From: Mycolicibacterium baixiangningiae
Lineage (GTDB): Bacteria > Actinomycetota > Actinomycetes > Mycobacteriales > Mycobacteriaceae
Direction of reading: 5' to 3'
DNA: 64,000 nt
Assembly: GCF_016313185.1 (NCBI RefSeq)
Contig: NZ_CP066218.1
Span: 1,240,001 to 1,304,000 of the forward strand
Shown: positions 42,308 to 50,571 of the stretch, piece after piece
Layout: every line of letters starts with the position of its first letter
Numbering within the stretch: position 1 is the first letter of the stretch
Translations under genes and position numbers: made by a program
Notes under the pieces: model-generated
The model's database searches: none
Told to the model about the DNA's origin: nothing
Seen by the model: the letters and a program-made list of their open reading frames with translations, nothing else

Positions 42308-43307
42308 CGAGGGTAGGGGCCGCGGCCAGCCTTTCGCCCAGGACCATGAGGGCGCGGTCGGCTTCGTCGGCCTGCTCGGTGTACTTCTTGCTCAGAGCCC
42401 CATGCCTGGCGTTCTCCGCCATTCTGCGGGCGAGCTTCGCTTTCTCGCGCAGACTGCGCAGCGCCACCCACAGGGCACCGTCCACCTCTACGTCGCGGGC
42501 CCGCAGGAGGGCGTCCGCAGTCCACGCATGACCGACCTGGCAGCGGTAGTTGATACCGCTCACCGTCTGCAGCGAACCGTTGCAGTCGGGGCAGGTGTAG
42601 CCGGACGGGGGACCCAGTGCTTCGGTGTCGAAGTCGGTGGAGAACCGGCTGCCCATGGCGATGCGGTTCTCCAGTTCCATGCTCGTATCGCGTTCCATCT
42701 CCCGCTCCTCGATGTCTCGCTCCACCAGCTTCGCGAGGATCCCTCCGATGTCGGAGGCCGCGGCCTGGTGATCGATCAGACCTGCATCAAGAGCGTGCTG
42801 CGGCATTGCGGGGAACAGCGCGTCATCGGGATCCTGTGCAACGGTGACGCCGCCCCGGTCCCTGATGGCCTTCGATCCCAGCACGCCGTCGTCGAGCACT
42901 CCGGACAGCACCACACTGATCGCACGCGAGCCGAAGCTGAGTGCGACAGAGCGAAACAGCGCATTGACTGCCGGCCGGTGCGCGTTCTCCGTCGGGCCTT
43001 CGGACAGAATCACCCGCTGCTTGTCGGCCAGGAGGTGACGATCGGGTACGGCGACGTGGATATGGCCGGCACGCAGCGGTTCACCGTCGACCGCCGACCG
43101 GGCGGGCAACGGCCCACTTCGATCGATGATCTTGGCGAGCATGCTCGGCGCACTGGCGGGCATGTGCAGCACCACCAGGACCGCGTACGGGAAGTCGCTC
43201 GGCAGACCCGCCGCGAACTGCGTCAGCGCCTCCACCCCGCCCGCCGACGCACCCACCGCCACCACGCCGTACGGTGCGTCGTTCGGTTGGGTATGAGGGT
43301 CGACCAT
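42285..43307 (-). CDS. CheB-type methylesterase with C-terminal zinc ribbon
   Basis: The 340-residue protein has a CheB catalytic domain (about 10-200): Ser21 in GASAGGVEAL, His in VVLHMPASAPS and Asp in VLSGVLDDGVLG form the likely triad. It lacks the N-terminal receiver domain of standard CheB, so it is not phosphorylation-controlled in the usual way. A C-terminal zinc-ribbon-like segment follows (YTCPDCNGSLQ ... YRCQVGHAW), then a helical tail. The ATG at 43307 sits 11 bases below a SigF-like -10, pointing to a near-leaderless mRNA. It is first in the three-gene operon. Confidence 0.88.
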   Translation of the reverse strand: MVDPHTQPNDAPYGVVAVGASAGGVEALTQFAAGLPSDFPYAVLVVLHMPASAPSMLAKIIDRSGPLPARSAVDGEPLRAGHIHVAVPDRHLLADKQRVILSEGPTENAHRPAVNALFRSVALSFGSRAISVVLSGVLDDGVLGSKAIRDRGGVTVAQDPDDALFPAMPQHALDAGLIDHQAAASDIGGILAKLVERDIEEREMERDTSMELENRIAMGSRFSTDFDTEALGPPSGYTCPDCNGSLQTVSGINYRCQVGHAWTADALLRARDVEVDGALWVALRSLREKAKLARRMAENARHGALSKKYTEQADEADRALMVLGERLAAAPTLDGDHGEG

Positions 43308-43317
43308 CTGTAGGGAC

Positions 43318-43343
43318 GTACCCCGACGGCGGATATCTACACC
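43318..43343 (-). promoter_or_regulatory. SigF-like promoter of the cheB operon
   Basis: On the minus strand GGTGT (43339-43343) and GGGTAC (43318-43323) are 15 bases apart, close to the SigF consensus GGTTT-N15-17-GGGTA. The start codon is 11 bases below the -10, so the 5' leader would be only a few bases. Confidence 0.5.
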
Positions 43344-44203
43344 TTCGCGATGACGTTTTCCGCGAACCACTCGAGATTGCGGATCTTGTCCGCCAGCGGT
43401 TCGGTGTCCGGGCCGGTGATGTAGGGGATGCGGAATCCGACGATGACGTCGGTGACGCCCTTGTCCTCCAGCCGTTTGATGCCGTCGACGCTGAACGCGT
43501 CGACCGAGATGACGTGGATTTCGAACGGTCCGGTCTGCCCCTGCTCCTCGCGGAACCGGTTGAGCCGAGCGAGTAGACGGTCGAGTTCCTCGGCGTCGCC
43601 ACCGCCGTGCATCCAGCCGTCGCAGCGCGCGGCCCGTTTGAGCGCGGCGTCGGCGTGGCCGCCGACCAGGATCGGCACGGGCTTCGTCGGGGCGGGCGTC
43701 ATCTTGGTCTTGGGGATGTCGTAGAACTCGCCGTGGAACTCGAAGTACTCACCGGTGGTCAGGCCCCGGATGATTTCGATGCACTCGTCCATCCGCTTGC
43801 CGCGCTTGGCGAACGGCACGTTCATGAGCTCGTAGTCCTCCTGCCACGGGCTGGTGCCGACACCCAGACCCAGCCGGTTGTCGAACAACGCGGCCAGCGA
43901 CCCGGCCTGCTTGGCGACCAGGGCCGGCGGGCGGATGGGCAGCTTGAGCACGAAGAAGTTGAACCGCAGCGTCGTGGTGACCGCACACAGCGCGCTCGCC
44001 AACACGAACGACTCGATGAACGCCTTGCCGTCGAGGAACTCTCGGCTGCCGTCGGGGGTGTAGGGGTAGGTCGAATCGGATTCGAAGGGATAGGCGACGC
44101 TGTCGGGAATCGTCATCGCGTCGTAGCCCGCCGCCTCGGCGGCCTTCGCCAGCGGGATGTGGTACGTCGGGTCGGTCATCGCCTCGGCGTAGGTGAACCG
44201 CAC
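43337..44203 (-). CDS. F420-dependent LLM-class oxidoreductase (Rv0940c-like)
   Basis: The 288-residue enzyme is a luciferase-like TIM barrel: LAKAAEAAGYDAMTIPDSVAYP, LGLGVGTSPWQEDYELMNVPF and VPILVGGHADAALKRAARCDGW (split here) are readable. The GTG at 44203 has CCAGGAGG just upstream, deciding the start. A perfect KstR-type box lies 46 bases upstream, which would place it in the steroid-catabolism regulon. The LLM substrate may then be a steroid or its side chain, but this is inference from the box alone. Confidence 0.85.
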   Translation of the reverse strand: MRFTYAEAMTDPTYHIPLAKAAEAAGYDAMTIPDSVAYPFESDSTYPYTPDGSREFLDGKAFIESFVLASALCAVTTTLRFNFFVLKLPIRPPALVAKQAGSLAALFDNRLGLGVGTSPWQEDYELMNVPFAKRGKRMDECIEIIRGLTTGEYFEFHGEFYDIPKTKMTPAPTKPVPILVGGHADAALKRAARCDGWMHGGGDAEELDRLLARLNRFREEQGQTGPFEIHVISVDAFSVDGIKRLEDKGVTDVIVGFRIPYITGPDTEPLADKIRNLEWFAENVIAKV

Positions 44204-44248
44204 AGCGCCTCCTGGGGGTCGGTTGCCGCGGATGGACGGCTTGCGAAT

Positions 44249-44266
44249 ACTAGAACGTGTTCTAGT
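44249..44266. promoter_or_regulatory. KstR-type operator (perfect inverted repeat)
   Basis: ACTAGAACGTGTTCTAGT is an 18-base inverted repeat (ACTAGAAC-GT-GTTCTAGT). Its core TAGAACGTGTTCTA meets TNNAACNNGTTNNA at every fixed position. KstR represses cholesterol-catabolism genes in mycobacteria. The site lies between the divergent LLM enzyme and the DUF4235 gene and may control both. Confidence 0.7.
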
Positions 44267-44305
44267 GCGATGTTTGAAGAATGCACAGCCGGGAACGCCT
44301 CGGCC

Positions 44306-44575
44306 GTGAGCGCAGCGAAAACCTTCTACAAGCCCCTGGCCCTCGCTAGCAGCATCGGGGGAGGGCTTCTGGCCGGCAAGATCTTCACCGAGATCTGGCA
44401 GCGGGCGAACCCGGACGGCACCGAGCCGCCGGAGCCCAAGGACCTCGACAGCTCCGCGCGTCAGATCTTCATCGCCGCGGCCGTGCAGGGCCTGATCGTC
44501 GGCCTGGTGCGGGCGGCCCTCGCGCGGGCGCAGGCCAAGGGATTCAAGGCGCTGACGAACGAGAGCCCCGAGTAG
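44306..44575 (+). CDS. DUF4235 small membrane protein
   Basis: The 89-residue protein has two hydrophobic segments (YKPLALASSIGGGLLAGKIF and IFIAAAVQGLIVGLVRAALA) with an acidic Pro/Glu linker (GTEPPEPKDLD). This is the pattern of DUF4235 proteins, of unknown function. GTG at 44306 with GGGAAC upstream is chosen; an in-frame ATG at 44270 lies only four bases from the KstR box. It is divergent from the LLM oxidoreductase and may share the operator. Confidence 0.75.
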   Translation: MSAAKTFYKPLALASSIGGGLLAGKIFTEIWQRANPDGTEPPEPKDLDSSARQIFIAAAVQGLIVGLVRAALARAQAKGFKALTNESPE

Positions 44576-44588
44576 CACCATGGCGTAG

Positions 44589-44732
44589 GTGCGCACCCGG
44601 CGGCCAAGGCTGACCCGTAATGTCCGGCTGCTGTCGGGGGTGTCGTTCCTGCAGGACGCCGCCAGCGAGTTGCTCTATCCAGGCGGGATCTTCGCGATCA
44701 CCGTGGCGGTGCCGGCTCTGCGGCGCCGGTGA
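44589..44732 (+). pseudogene. Remnant of a major facilitator superfamily transporter
   Basis: This 48-codon open stretch reads RLTRNVRLLSGVSFLQDAAS then ELLYP, which is the helix-1 region of MFS transporters, then jumps to GGIFAITVAVPALRRR, resembling the end of such a protein. The intervening 350-odd residues are missing, so it looks like an internal deletion. It lies between the DUF4235 and TPP-enzyme genes. Confidence 0.45.
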
Positions 44733-44764
44733 TTGGCGCCCGGTTCGGCGGGTATGACCCGGCC

Positions 44765-46534
44765 ATGACCGATCTTGTGGCTGATGCATTGGTGGCCCGG
44801 CTGCGTGACTGGGGCGCCGACCGGGTGTTCGGGTACGCGGGCGACGGCGTGAACACGTTGCTGGGAGCGCTGCAACGTTCCGGCGCACCGGAATTCGTCT
44901 CGACCCGGCACGAGGAATTCGCGGCGTTCATGGCGTGCGGCCATGCCAAGTACACCGGCCGGGTGGGCGTCTGCATGGCCACCCAGGGCCCCGGCGCCAT
45001 CCACCTGCTGGCGGGTCTCTACGACGCCAAACTCGACAAGCGACCCGTCGTGGCGATCGTCGGGCAGGTGGTCTCGACCGCGCTGGGCAGTGGCTATCTG
45101 CAGGAGGTCGACCTGCACACGCTGTTCAAGGATGTGTGCGGCCAGTACGTGCAGACGTTGTTCGCGCCGGAACAGGCCCTGATGGCGCTCGACAACGCGA
45201 TGCGCACCGCGATCGCCACGTCGACGCCGACCTGCCTGATCATCCCGCACGACGTGCAGCAGATGGAGATGCCCGAGCATCTCGAGCACAGCCACGGAGT
45301 GGTGCCGTCGACGGCGGTCAGCGCCCAGGCCCGGATCATCGCGCCCGACGAACAGATCCGGGTAGCGGCCGAGGTGCTCAACGCCGGCGAGCGGGTGGCA
45401 TTGCTGGTGGGCCGCGGCGCCGCCGGTGGCGCCGCCGAGATCGCACAGGTCGTAGAGACGCTCGGGGCCGGGGTGACGACGTCGCTGCTGGGTAAGCCGG
45501 TGCTCGACGAGGGCGAGCCGTGGCACACCGGTGTGATGGGTCACCTCGGCACCACCGCGAGCGCGGAGCTGATGGCCAACTGCGACACGCTGCTCATCGT
45601 GGGCTCCAACGATCCGTGGACGGAGTTCTACCCGGCGCCCGGTCAGGCCAGGGCGGTCCAGATCGACATCCAGGCGCGCGTGGTCGGCGCGAAGTACCCT
45701 GTCGAAGCGCCGGTGATCGGGCAAGCGGCACAGGCGCTTTCGGCACTGTCGGCACTGCTCGAACCAAAGACAGACCGTCGCTGGCAGGAGCAGGTGCACC
45801 AGTGGCGGCAGCGGTGGGACGAGGACGCCGCCCGACGGGCCGCCGTAAAGACCACCGACGCCAACCCCGAGGCCGTGGTGCGGGCGCTGTCCGATCACCT
45901 GCCCGCCGATGCGCGAGTGGCGGTGGACACCGGCTCGTCCACCTACTGGTACGCGCGGCACCTCCGCCTACCGCCGGGTGTGCCCGCCCACCTGTCGGGT
46001 TACCTCGCCTCGATGGGTTGCGCGCTGCCCTACGGGGTGGCCGCCAAACTCGATGCGCCGCAACGGCCGGTGGTCGCGCTGGTCGGTGATGGGGCCATGC
46101 AGATGAGCGGGCTGCTCGAGCTCATCACCATCGCCGACATGTGGCCGTCGTGGCAGGATCCGCGGTTCGTCGTGCTGGTGCTGAACAATGCGGACCTCAC
46201 CGAGGTGTCGTGGGAGCAGCGTGAGATGGAGGGCAATCCGCGTTTCGCCGCATCCCAGGACGTGCCGCGGTTCCCGTACGCCGACTACGCCGAACTGCTG
46301 GGGCTGCACGGCATCCGGCTGACCGATTCGGCCGATGCGGGTGACGCGTGGGCGAGGGCGTTCGCGGCGGACCGTCCGACGGTCATCGAAGCGGTGGTCG
46401 ATGCCGGGACCCCGCTGCTGCCGCCCCTGATGCCGGACAGCAAGACCGACAAGGTGCGCGATGCGCTCGACCGGGAGGGCCAGAACGCGCTCGGCGAGCG
46501 GGTGGCCGATCAGCGCCGCCACGAACAGGATTGA
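44765..46534 (+). CDS. Thiamine-pyrophosphate-dependent enzyme (pyruvate oxidase/acetolactate-synthase-like)
   Basis: The 589-residue protein has the three TPP-enzyme domains: N-terminal pyrimidine-binding (catalytic Glu in TRHEEFAAFMACGHAK, near residue 48), central (about 190-330), and C-terminal PP-binding with the GDGAMQMSGLLELITIAD motif near residue 440 followed by NN about 30 residues later. It probably acts on a 2-oxoacid, like PoxB, but no FAD-specific feature is certain. ATG at 44765. The C-terminal tail (about 40 residues) is charged. The substrate is not determined. Confidence 0.85.
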   Translation: MTDLVADALVARLRDWGADRVFGYAGDGVNTLLGALQRSGAPEFVSTRHEEFAAFMACGHAKYTGRVGVCMATQGPGAIHLLAGLYDAKLDKRPVVAIVGQVVSTALGSGYLQEVDLHTLFKDVCGQYVQTLFAPEQALMALDNAMRTAIATSTPTCLIIPHDVQQMEMPEHLEHSHGVVPSTAVSAQARIIAPDEQIRVAAEVLNAGERVALLVGRGAAGGAAEIAQVVETLGAGVTTSLLGKPVLDEGEPWHTGVMGHLGTTASAELMANCDTLLIVGSNDPWTEFYPAPGQARAVQIDIQARVVGAKYPVEAPVIGQAAQALSALSALLEPKTDRRWQEQVHQWRQRWDEDAARRAAVKTTDANPEAVVRALSDHLPADARVAVDTGSSTYWYARHLRLPPGVPAHLSGYLASMGCALPYGVAAKLDAPQRPVVALVGDGAMQMSGLLELITIADMWPSWQDPRFVVLVLNNADLTEVSWEQREMEGNPRFAASQDVPRFPYADYAELLGLHGIRLTDSADAGDAWARAFAADRPTVIEAVVDAGTPLLPPLMPDSKTDKVRDALDREGQNALGERVADQRRHEQD

Positions 46535-46537
46535 CGA

Positions 46538-47305
46538 TCAGCGGGCAGGCACGTGCACGACGACGTCGTCGACGGGAAACGGCGGGGCGCCGACACCGGT
46601 GATCGCGTGGCCCCACGGTGTCGGCTCGCCGATCCGCCCTTCGGCGCTCGATCCGTCGACGGCCACGGTGACCGGCTCCGTATGCCTACGGTTCGGCAGT
46701 TCGCCGAAAACTGTTCCGCGCCAGTGGTACCGGCCGTCGACCGGATCGAGGTGCCCGGACAACCGCACCCGTCGGATCTGCGTGGACCCGGCGAGGGTGA
46801 CCAACGCGGGACCGTCGTACACCTCGTCCTCGACGCCGATCTGCGAGTCCAGATCGAACACCGACGGGATCTGCCGCCTCATCCTCCGCCAGTACCACCG
46901 GCCCGTCCGCTCGCGCACGTCGGCGGTGCGCTGTGTACGGTGGCGCACCTCGATGCGGGTGGCCTGCGCCTCGGCCATCACGTGCAGACAACCGACCACG
47001 TAGCGCCACCTGTGCACGCGGATCCGTCCCGGCCCGGAGATGGTGAAGTGGTTGGGGAACCCGTGCGCGGCGACACCGAGATAGGCCGGCAGCGGGCCAC
47101 CCGGCGCCTCCGCCGAGACGACGATGCGCCCCCGGACCGTGTCCTCTGCCGTCTGCACCGACCACGTGTGCTCGGCGTCGTCGAACGTTCGGGTGACCGC
47201 GGCCGGGTCCGGCAGTTCCGCGACAGCGGGGATCCCCGCATCGCGCAGAACACGAACCGCATCAGGAACGCCGATCGCGATGGCATCGAACACGGTGGTA
47301 CTCAC
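46538..47305 (-). CDS. DUF4873 protein with a truncated flavin-monooxygenase-like N terminus
   Basis: The 255-residue protein has a C-terminal DUF4873 domain (about 160-255, with YDGPALVTLAG and RLSGHLDPVDGRYHWRGTVF). Before it, YLGVAAHGFPNHFTISGPG resembles the C-terminal end of flavin-containing monooxygenases, but no FAD or NADPH motif precedes it, so catalysis by that part is unlikely. The GTG at 47305 overlaps the upstream diiron oxygenase stop (GTGA). The gene position matches Rv0943c. Function is unknown; the oxygenase partner is the best clue. Confidence 0.7.
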   Translation of the reverse strand: MSTTVFDAIAIGVPDAVRVLRDAGIPAVAELPDPAAVTRTFDDAEHTWSVQTAEDTVRGRIVVSAEAPGGPLPAYLGVAAHGFPNHFTISGPGRIRVHRWRYVVGCLHVMAEAQATRIEVRHRTQRTADVRERTGRWYWRRMRRQIPSVFDLDSQIGVEDEVYDGPALVTLAGSTQIRRVRLSGHLDPVDGRYHWRGTVFGELPNRRHTEPVTVAVDGSSAEGRIGEPTPWGHAITGVGAPPFPVDDVVVHVPAR

Positions 47306-48207
47306 AGGAATCCGCTGCGCCGCCACAGTCGCCGGGAGATCGGGCCCATCAACCCGGACTCGTCGAGGAACGCCGCCAGCGATGCGAACCCCAGGACCTG
47401 GACCTCGCGGCGATGGGGGCTGGTGCGCGCCATCTGCCGCGCCTGACCGGGATCAAGGCCGACCCGGTGATACGGAACCGGATTGGTGAACAGGCGCCGG
47501 AAGAACAATCCGCCGACGCCGTTGATGTTGGCCACCCACATCTTGGTGAACCGGCGCATGTGCGGCACCCGCCTGCGCACCCCGTCGCGCGCGAACTGGA
47601 TGTGGCGCGCCTCCTCGGCGACGTGAATTCTCATGAGGCGCTGGACGACTGGCTGCAGTTCGGGGTCGTCCATCATCTGTCTCTGCAGCGAGTCGAAGAT
47701 CTCCTCGCCGACGAGCGCGGCCACCCACAGCAGTGAGCCGCGGAACGTCAGCGGCAGCAGGTTGATGATCATCCGCTGGTACCGCTTCGGCTGCACGGGC
47801 CTGGCGCCGACCTTGGCGATGGCCTTGCCGAACATCACCATGTGCCGGGCCTCGTCACCGAGTTCGGTCAGCTCGTAGTGGGTGGCGTGTGCGGTCGGAT
47901 CCTGGTGCATCATCTTGCGCAGGAGGGCCTGGTTGAGGATGTTCTCGAACCAGATCCCCGCCGAAAGGGTGTTGACCAGTTCCTGGCGGGACAACTCGAT
48001 CCGCTGTTCGCGGGTCATGGTGTCCCACAGCGGTGTTCCGTAGATTGAGACGACCTTGGGTGGCAGGAAGAACTTGTCCGGTTCGAGTGGAGCGTCCCAG
48101 TCGATATCGACGATCGGGGCGTAAGACTTCCTGACCGATCCCTTGAGCAGGCGTTCGGAGAATTCCTGCCTGCGGCGGGCGGTGCCGGTCCTGGCCGAGG
48201 TTGTCAT
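47302..48207 (-). CDS. AurF-like diiron oxygenase
   Basis: The 301-residue protein fits the AurF/p-aminobenzoate N-oxygenase family: two helix pairs with metal ligands, ENILNQALL then ELGDEARHMVMFGK (about 100-145), and GEEIFDSLQ then HVAEEARHIQFARDG (about 180-220). Such enzymes use two iron ions and O2 to oxidise amines or other substrates. The ATG at 48207 has GAAGGGAC upstream. It leads a two-gene unit with the DUF4873 protein and is divergent from the YihY gene over an inverted repeat. The substrate is unknown. Confidence 0.85.
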   Translation of the reverse strand: MTTSARTGTARRRQEFSERLLKGSVRKSYAPIVDIDWDAPLEPDKFFLPPKVVSIYGTPLWDTMTREQRIELSRQELVNTLSAGIWFENILNQALLRKMMHQDPTAHATHYELTELGDEARHMVMFGKAIAKVGARPVQPKRYQRMIINLLPLTFRGSLLWVAALVGEEIFDSLQRQMMDDPELQPVVQRLMRIHVAEEARHIQFARDGVRRRVPHMRRFTKMWVANINGVGGLFFRRLFTNPVPYHRVGLDPGQARQMARTSPHRREVQVLGFASLAAFLDESGLMGPISRRLWRRSGFL

Positions 48208-48285
48208 CGTCGACGTCCCTTCGTTGGCACTTCTGAAGGTAGGGAGGCGTCCACGGCGTGTCAATACTCCGGGTACCGGATACAT

Positions 48286-48305
48286 GTGTCCCGGTTTTGG
48301 GACAC
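48286..48305. promoter_or_regulatory. Inverted repeat between diiron oxygenase and YihY genes
   Basis: GTGTCCC-GGTTTT-GGGACAC is a perfect 7-base-arm inverted repeat. Its centre contains the -35 of the YihY promoter, so a bound repressor would block that promoter. The palindrome lies 79 bases upstream of the diiron oxygenase start. Confidence 0.5.
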
Positions 48306-48319
48306 GGCCGCTCGGGTAT
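48293..48319 (+). promoter_or_regulatory. SigF-type promoter of the YihY gene, leaderless
   Basis: GGTTT (48293-48297), 16-base spacer, GGGTAT (48314-48319): an exact fit to the mycobacterial SigF consensus. The ATG at 48329 lies nine bases below the -10, so transcription probably starts at or near the start codon. Confidence 0.65.
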
Positions 48320-48328
48320 CGACCACGC

Positions 48329-49381
48329 ATGGCCGAAGATGCGTCTACGAAAGACCGCGCACCCGATCCGGACGACGCGCGTAAGCCGGATTCGCCGACC
48401 GACCTGACCAAGCCGTCGACGATGTACGTGCTGCGCAAGACCGCCCGTGAGTTCGGCCACGACCAGTGCACCGACCTCGCCGCCGCGTTGACGTACTACG
48501 CCGTCCTGTCGCTGTTCCCCGCGGTGCTGGTGATGGTGTCGCTGCTCGGTGTCTTCGGCCAGGGCCGCCGGACCACCGACGCGCTACTCGACATCGTCTC
48601 GGACATCGCGCCGGCATCGACCGTCGACACCCTGCGTCCGACGATCGAGCAACTGGTCGATTCCCCCTCTGCGGGTTTTGCTCTCGTGATCGGCATCCTC
48701 ACCGCGCTCTGGTCGGCCTCGGGATACGTCGGCGCGTTCGGCCGGGCGATGAACCGGATCTACGAGGTCGACGAGGGCCGGCCGGTGTGGAAGCTGCGGC
48801 CCCTTCAGCTGGTGCTCACCTTCGCCGCACTGCTCGGGGCAGCCCTGGTGGCATTCATGCTCGCGGTGAGCGGGCCGGTGGCCGAGGCCATGGGCAACGC
48901 AATCGGTCTCGGCGAAGCGGCGGTGACCGTTTGGAGCATCGGACGATGGCCGGTGATCCTGTTGCTCGTCGTCATCGCCGTCGCCGTGCTCTATTACGTC
49001 ACCCCCAACGTGCAGCAACCCAAGTTCCGGTGGATCAGCATCGGTGCCGGCCTGGCCATCCTCACCTGGGTCCTGGCCTCGGTGATCTTCGGGATCTACG
49101 TCGCGAACTTCAGCAGCTACAACAAGACCTACGGGGCTCTGGCCGGCGTCATCGTCTTCCTGCTGTGGCTGTGGATCACCAACCTGGCGCTGCTGTTCGG
49201 CGCGGAACTGGACGCTGAACTGGAACGGGGCCGCCAGCTCCAGGCCGGACTGCCCGCCGAGCGCGAACTCCAGCTCCCGCCGCGCGACACCCGCGTGATC
49301 GAGAAGAAGGAAGCCGCGATCGAGGAAGACGTCAAGCGGGCCAAGGCCCTGCGCCGCAGCCGGGGTCGCGACGACGGCTGA
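48329..49381 (+). CDS. YihY/BrkB-family inner-membrane protein
   Basis: The 350-residue protein has a polar N terminus and about six membrane helices between residues 50 and 300. The family start motif is DLAAALTYYAVLSLFPAVLV (about 49-68), and TYGALAGVIVFLLWLWITN (about 265-283) is also typical. YihY proteins were once called RNase BN by mistake; the true role is unknown. The C-terminal 60 residues are charged and basic (KKEAAIEEDVKRAKALRRSR). Expression likely depends on SigF. Confidence 0.88.
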   Translation: MAEDASTKDRAPDPDDARKPDSPTDLTKPSTMYVLRKTAREFGHDQCTDLAAALTYYAVLSLFPAVLVMVSLLGVFGQGRRTTDALLDIVSDIAPASTVDTLRPTIEQLVDSPSAGFALVIGILTALWSASGYVGAFGRAMNRIYEVDEGRPVWKLRPLQLVLTFAALLGAALVAFMLAVSGPVAEAMGNAIGLGEAAVTVWSIGRWPVILLLVVIAVAVLYYVTPNVQQPKFRWISIGAGLAILTWVLASVIFGIYVANFSSYNKTYGALAGVIVFLLWLWITNLALLFGAELDAELERGRQLQAGLPAERELQLPPRDTRVIEKKEAAIEEDVKRAKALRRSRGRDDG

Positions 49382-49394
49382 CATACTCGCCTGC

Positions 49395-50132
49395 GTGACC
49401 CGACGGATCCATGTCATCGGCATCGGTGCAGGTGACCCGGACTACGTGACCGTTCAGGCGGTCGCGGCGCTCAACGACACCGACGTCTTCTTCGCCATGG
49501 ACAAGGGCGAGGCGAAAGACGATCTGGTGGCGTTGCGCCGCCTGATCTGCGAACGGTTCATCCGCGAACCCGGCTACCGCTTCGTCGAACTGCCCGACCC
49601 GGTCAGGGCGAAGACCGGTGACTACCGCCAGGCCGTCGACGAATGGCACACCGCGCGGGCGCGGCTGTGGGCCGAGGCGATCCGCACCGAACTGCCCGAA
49701 AACGGTGTCGGCGCGTTCCTCGCCTGGGGCGACCCGTCGCTCTACGACAGCACGCTGCGCATTCTCGACCGGGTGGCCGGCCACGTCGAGTTCGACCACG
49801 ACGTCATCCCCGGCGTCACCGCGATCCAGGCGCTCACCGCGCGGCACCGGATCCCGCTCAACGACGTCGGCGAACCCGTGCTCGTCACCACCGGGCGGCG
49901 ACTGCGCGAACAGGGATTGGCGGGCTCCGCGGTGGTGATGCTCGACGGCGACTGCGCGTTCACCGAGACGCCCCCGCAGACCCGCATCTGGTGGGGCGCC
50001 TATCTCGGCACCGATGACGAGCTGCTGGTGTCGGGCACCGTCGGCGAGGTGGGGGAGCGGATCGTGATGATGCGCGCGGAGGCGCGGGCCCGGCACGGCT
50101 GGATCATGGACACCTATCTGCTCCGCGCCTGA
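49395..50132 (+). CDS. cobF: Precorrin-6A synthase (deacetylating), CobF
   Basis: The 245-residue enzyme is a cobalamin-pathway methyltransferase: an N-terminal SAM/tetrapyrrole fold with VIGIGAGDPDYVTVQAVAAL at the start and GVGAFLAWGDPSLYDST near residue 105, plus GVTAIQALTARHRIPLN. CobF methylates C-1 of precorrin-5 with loss of the acetyl group, in the aerobic vitamin B12 route. It starts with GTG and lies 13 bases after the YihY gene, away from other cob genes. M. tuberculosis lacks cobF, so its presence suggests full B12 synthesis in this organism. Confidence 0.92.
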   Translation: MTRRIHVIGIGAGDPDYVTVQAVAALNDTDVFFAMDKGEAKDDLVALRRLICERFIREPGYRFVELPDPVRAKTGDYRQAVDEWHTARARLWAEAIRTELPENGVGAFLAWGDPSLYDSTLRILDRVAGHVEFDHDVIPGVTAIQALTARHRIPLNDVGEPVLVTTGRRLREQGLAGSAVVMLDGDCAFTETPPQTRIWWGAYLGTDDELLVSGTVGEVGERIVMMRAEARARHGWIMDTYLLRA

Positions 50133-50162
50133 ACCCGCCGTCCACCGTGCGAAGATCAGCCC

Positions 50163-50555
50163 ATGGGTAGCTTCCTGCTGCGGGCCGCGGTCACCGGGGT
50201 GGCGTTGTGGGTGGTGACGCAACTGGTCTCGGGGATGGAGTTCGTCGGCGGCGACAACTCGGCGCAGCGGATCGCCATCATCTTCGTCGTGGCGGTGGTG
50301 TTCGGCCTCGTCAACGCGATCGTCAAACCGATCGTGCAGCTCATGTCGATCCCGCTGTACATTCTCACGCTCGGGCTCTTCCACATCGTCATCAACGCGC
50401 TGATGCTGTGGCTGACCGCGTGGATCACCGAGCACACCACCCACTGGGGGCTCTACATCGACGACTTCTGGTGGACGGCGATCTGGGCCGGCATCCTGCT
50501 GTCGATCGTGAGTTGGGTGCTGTCTTTGCTCAGCGGCGGTCTGATCAAGCGCTGA
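50163..50555 (+). CDS. Phage-holin-4-like small membrane protein
   Basis: The 130-residue protein has four hydrophobic segments and the NAIVKPIVQLMSIPLYILTL motif (about 52-71), the mark of the phage_holin_4_2 / DUF family found in many bacteria outside phages. Its role is unknown. It lies between cobF and the glycosylase with no phage genes near, so it is a chromosomal member and not prophage. Confidence 0.88.
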   Translation: MGSFLLRAAVTGVALWVVTQLVSGMEFVGGDNSAQRIAIIFVVAVVFGLVNAIVKPIVQLMSIPLYILTLGLFHIVINALMLWLTAWITEHTTHWGLYIDDFWWTAIWAGILLSIVSWVLSLLSGGLIKR

Positions 50556-50571
50556 CCGGCACACTGGACCC

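Noticed and set aside
44705..44765. SigF-like promoter (GGTGA, 17 bases, GGGTAT) before the TPP enzyme
   Set aside because: The -35 matches only three of five bases, so it is too weak to annotate.
50163..50555. Prophage holin
   Set aside because: No endolysin or phage genes nearby; the family is widely chromosomal.
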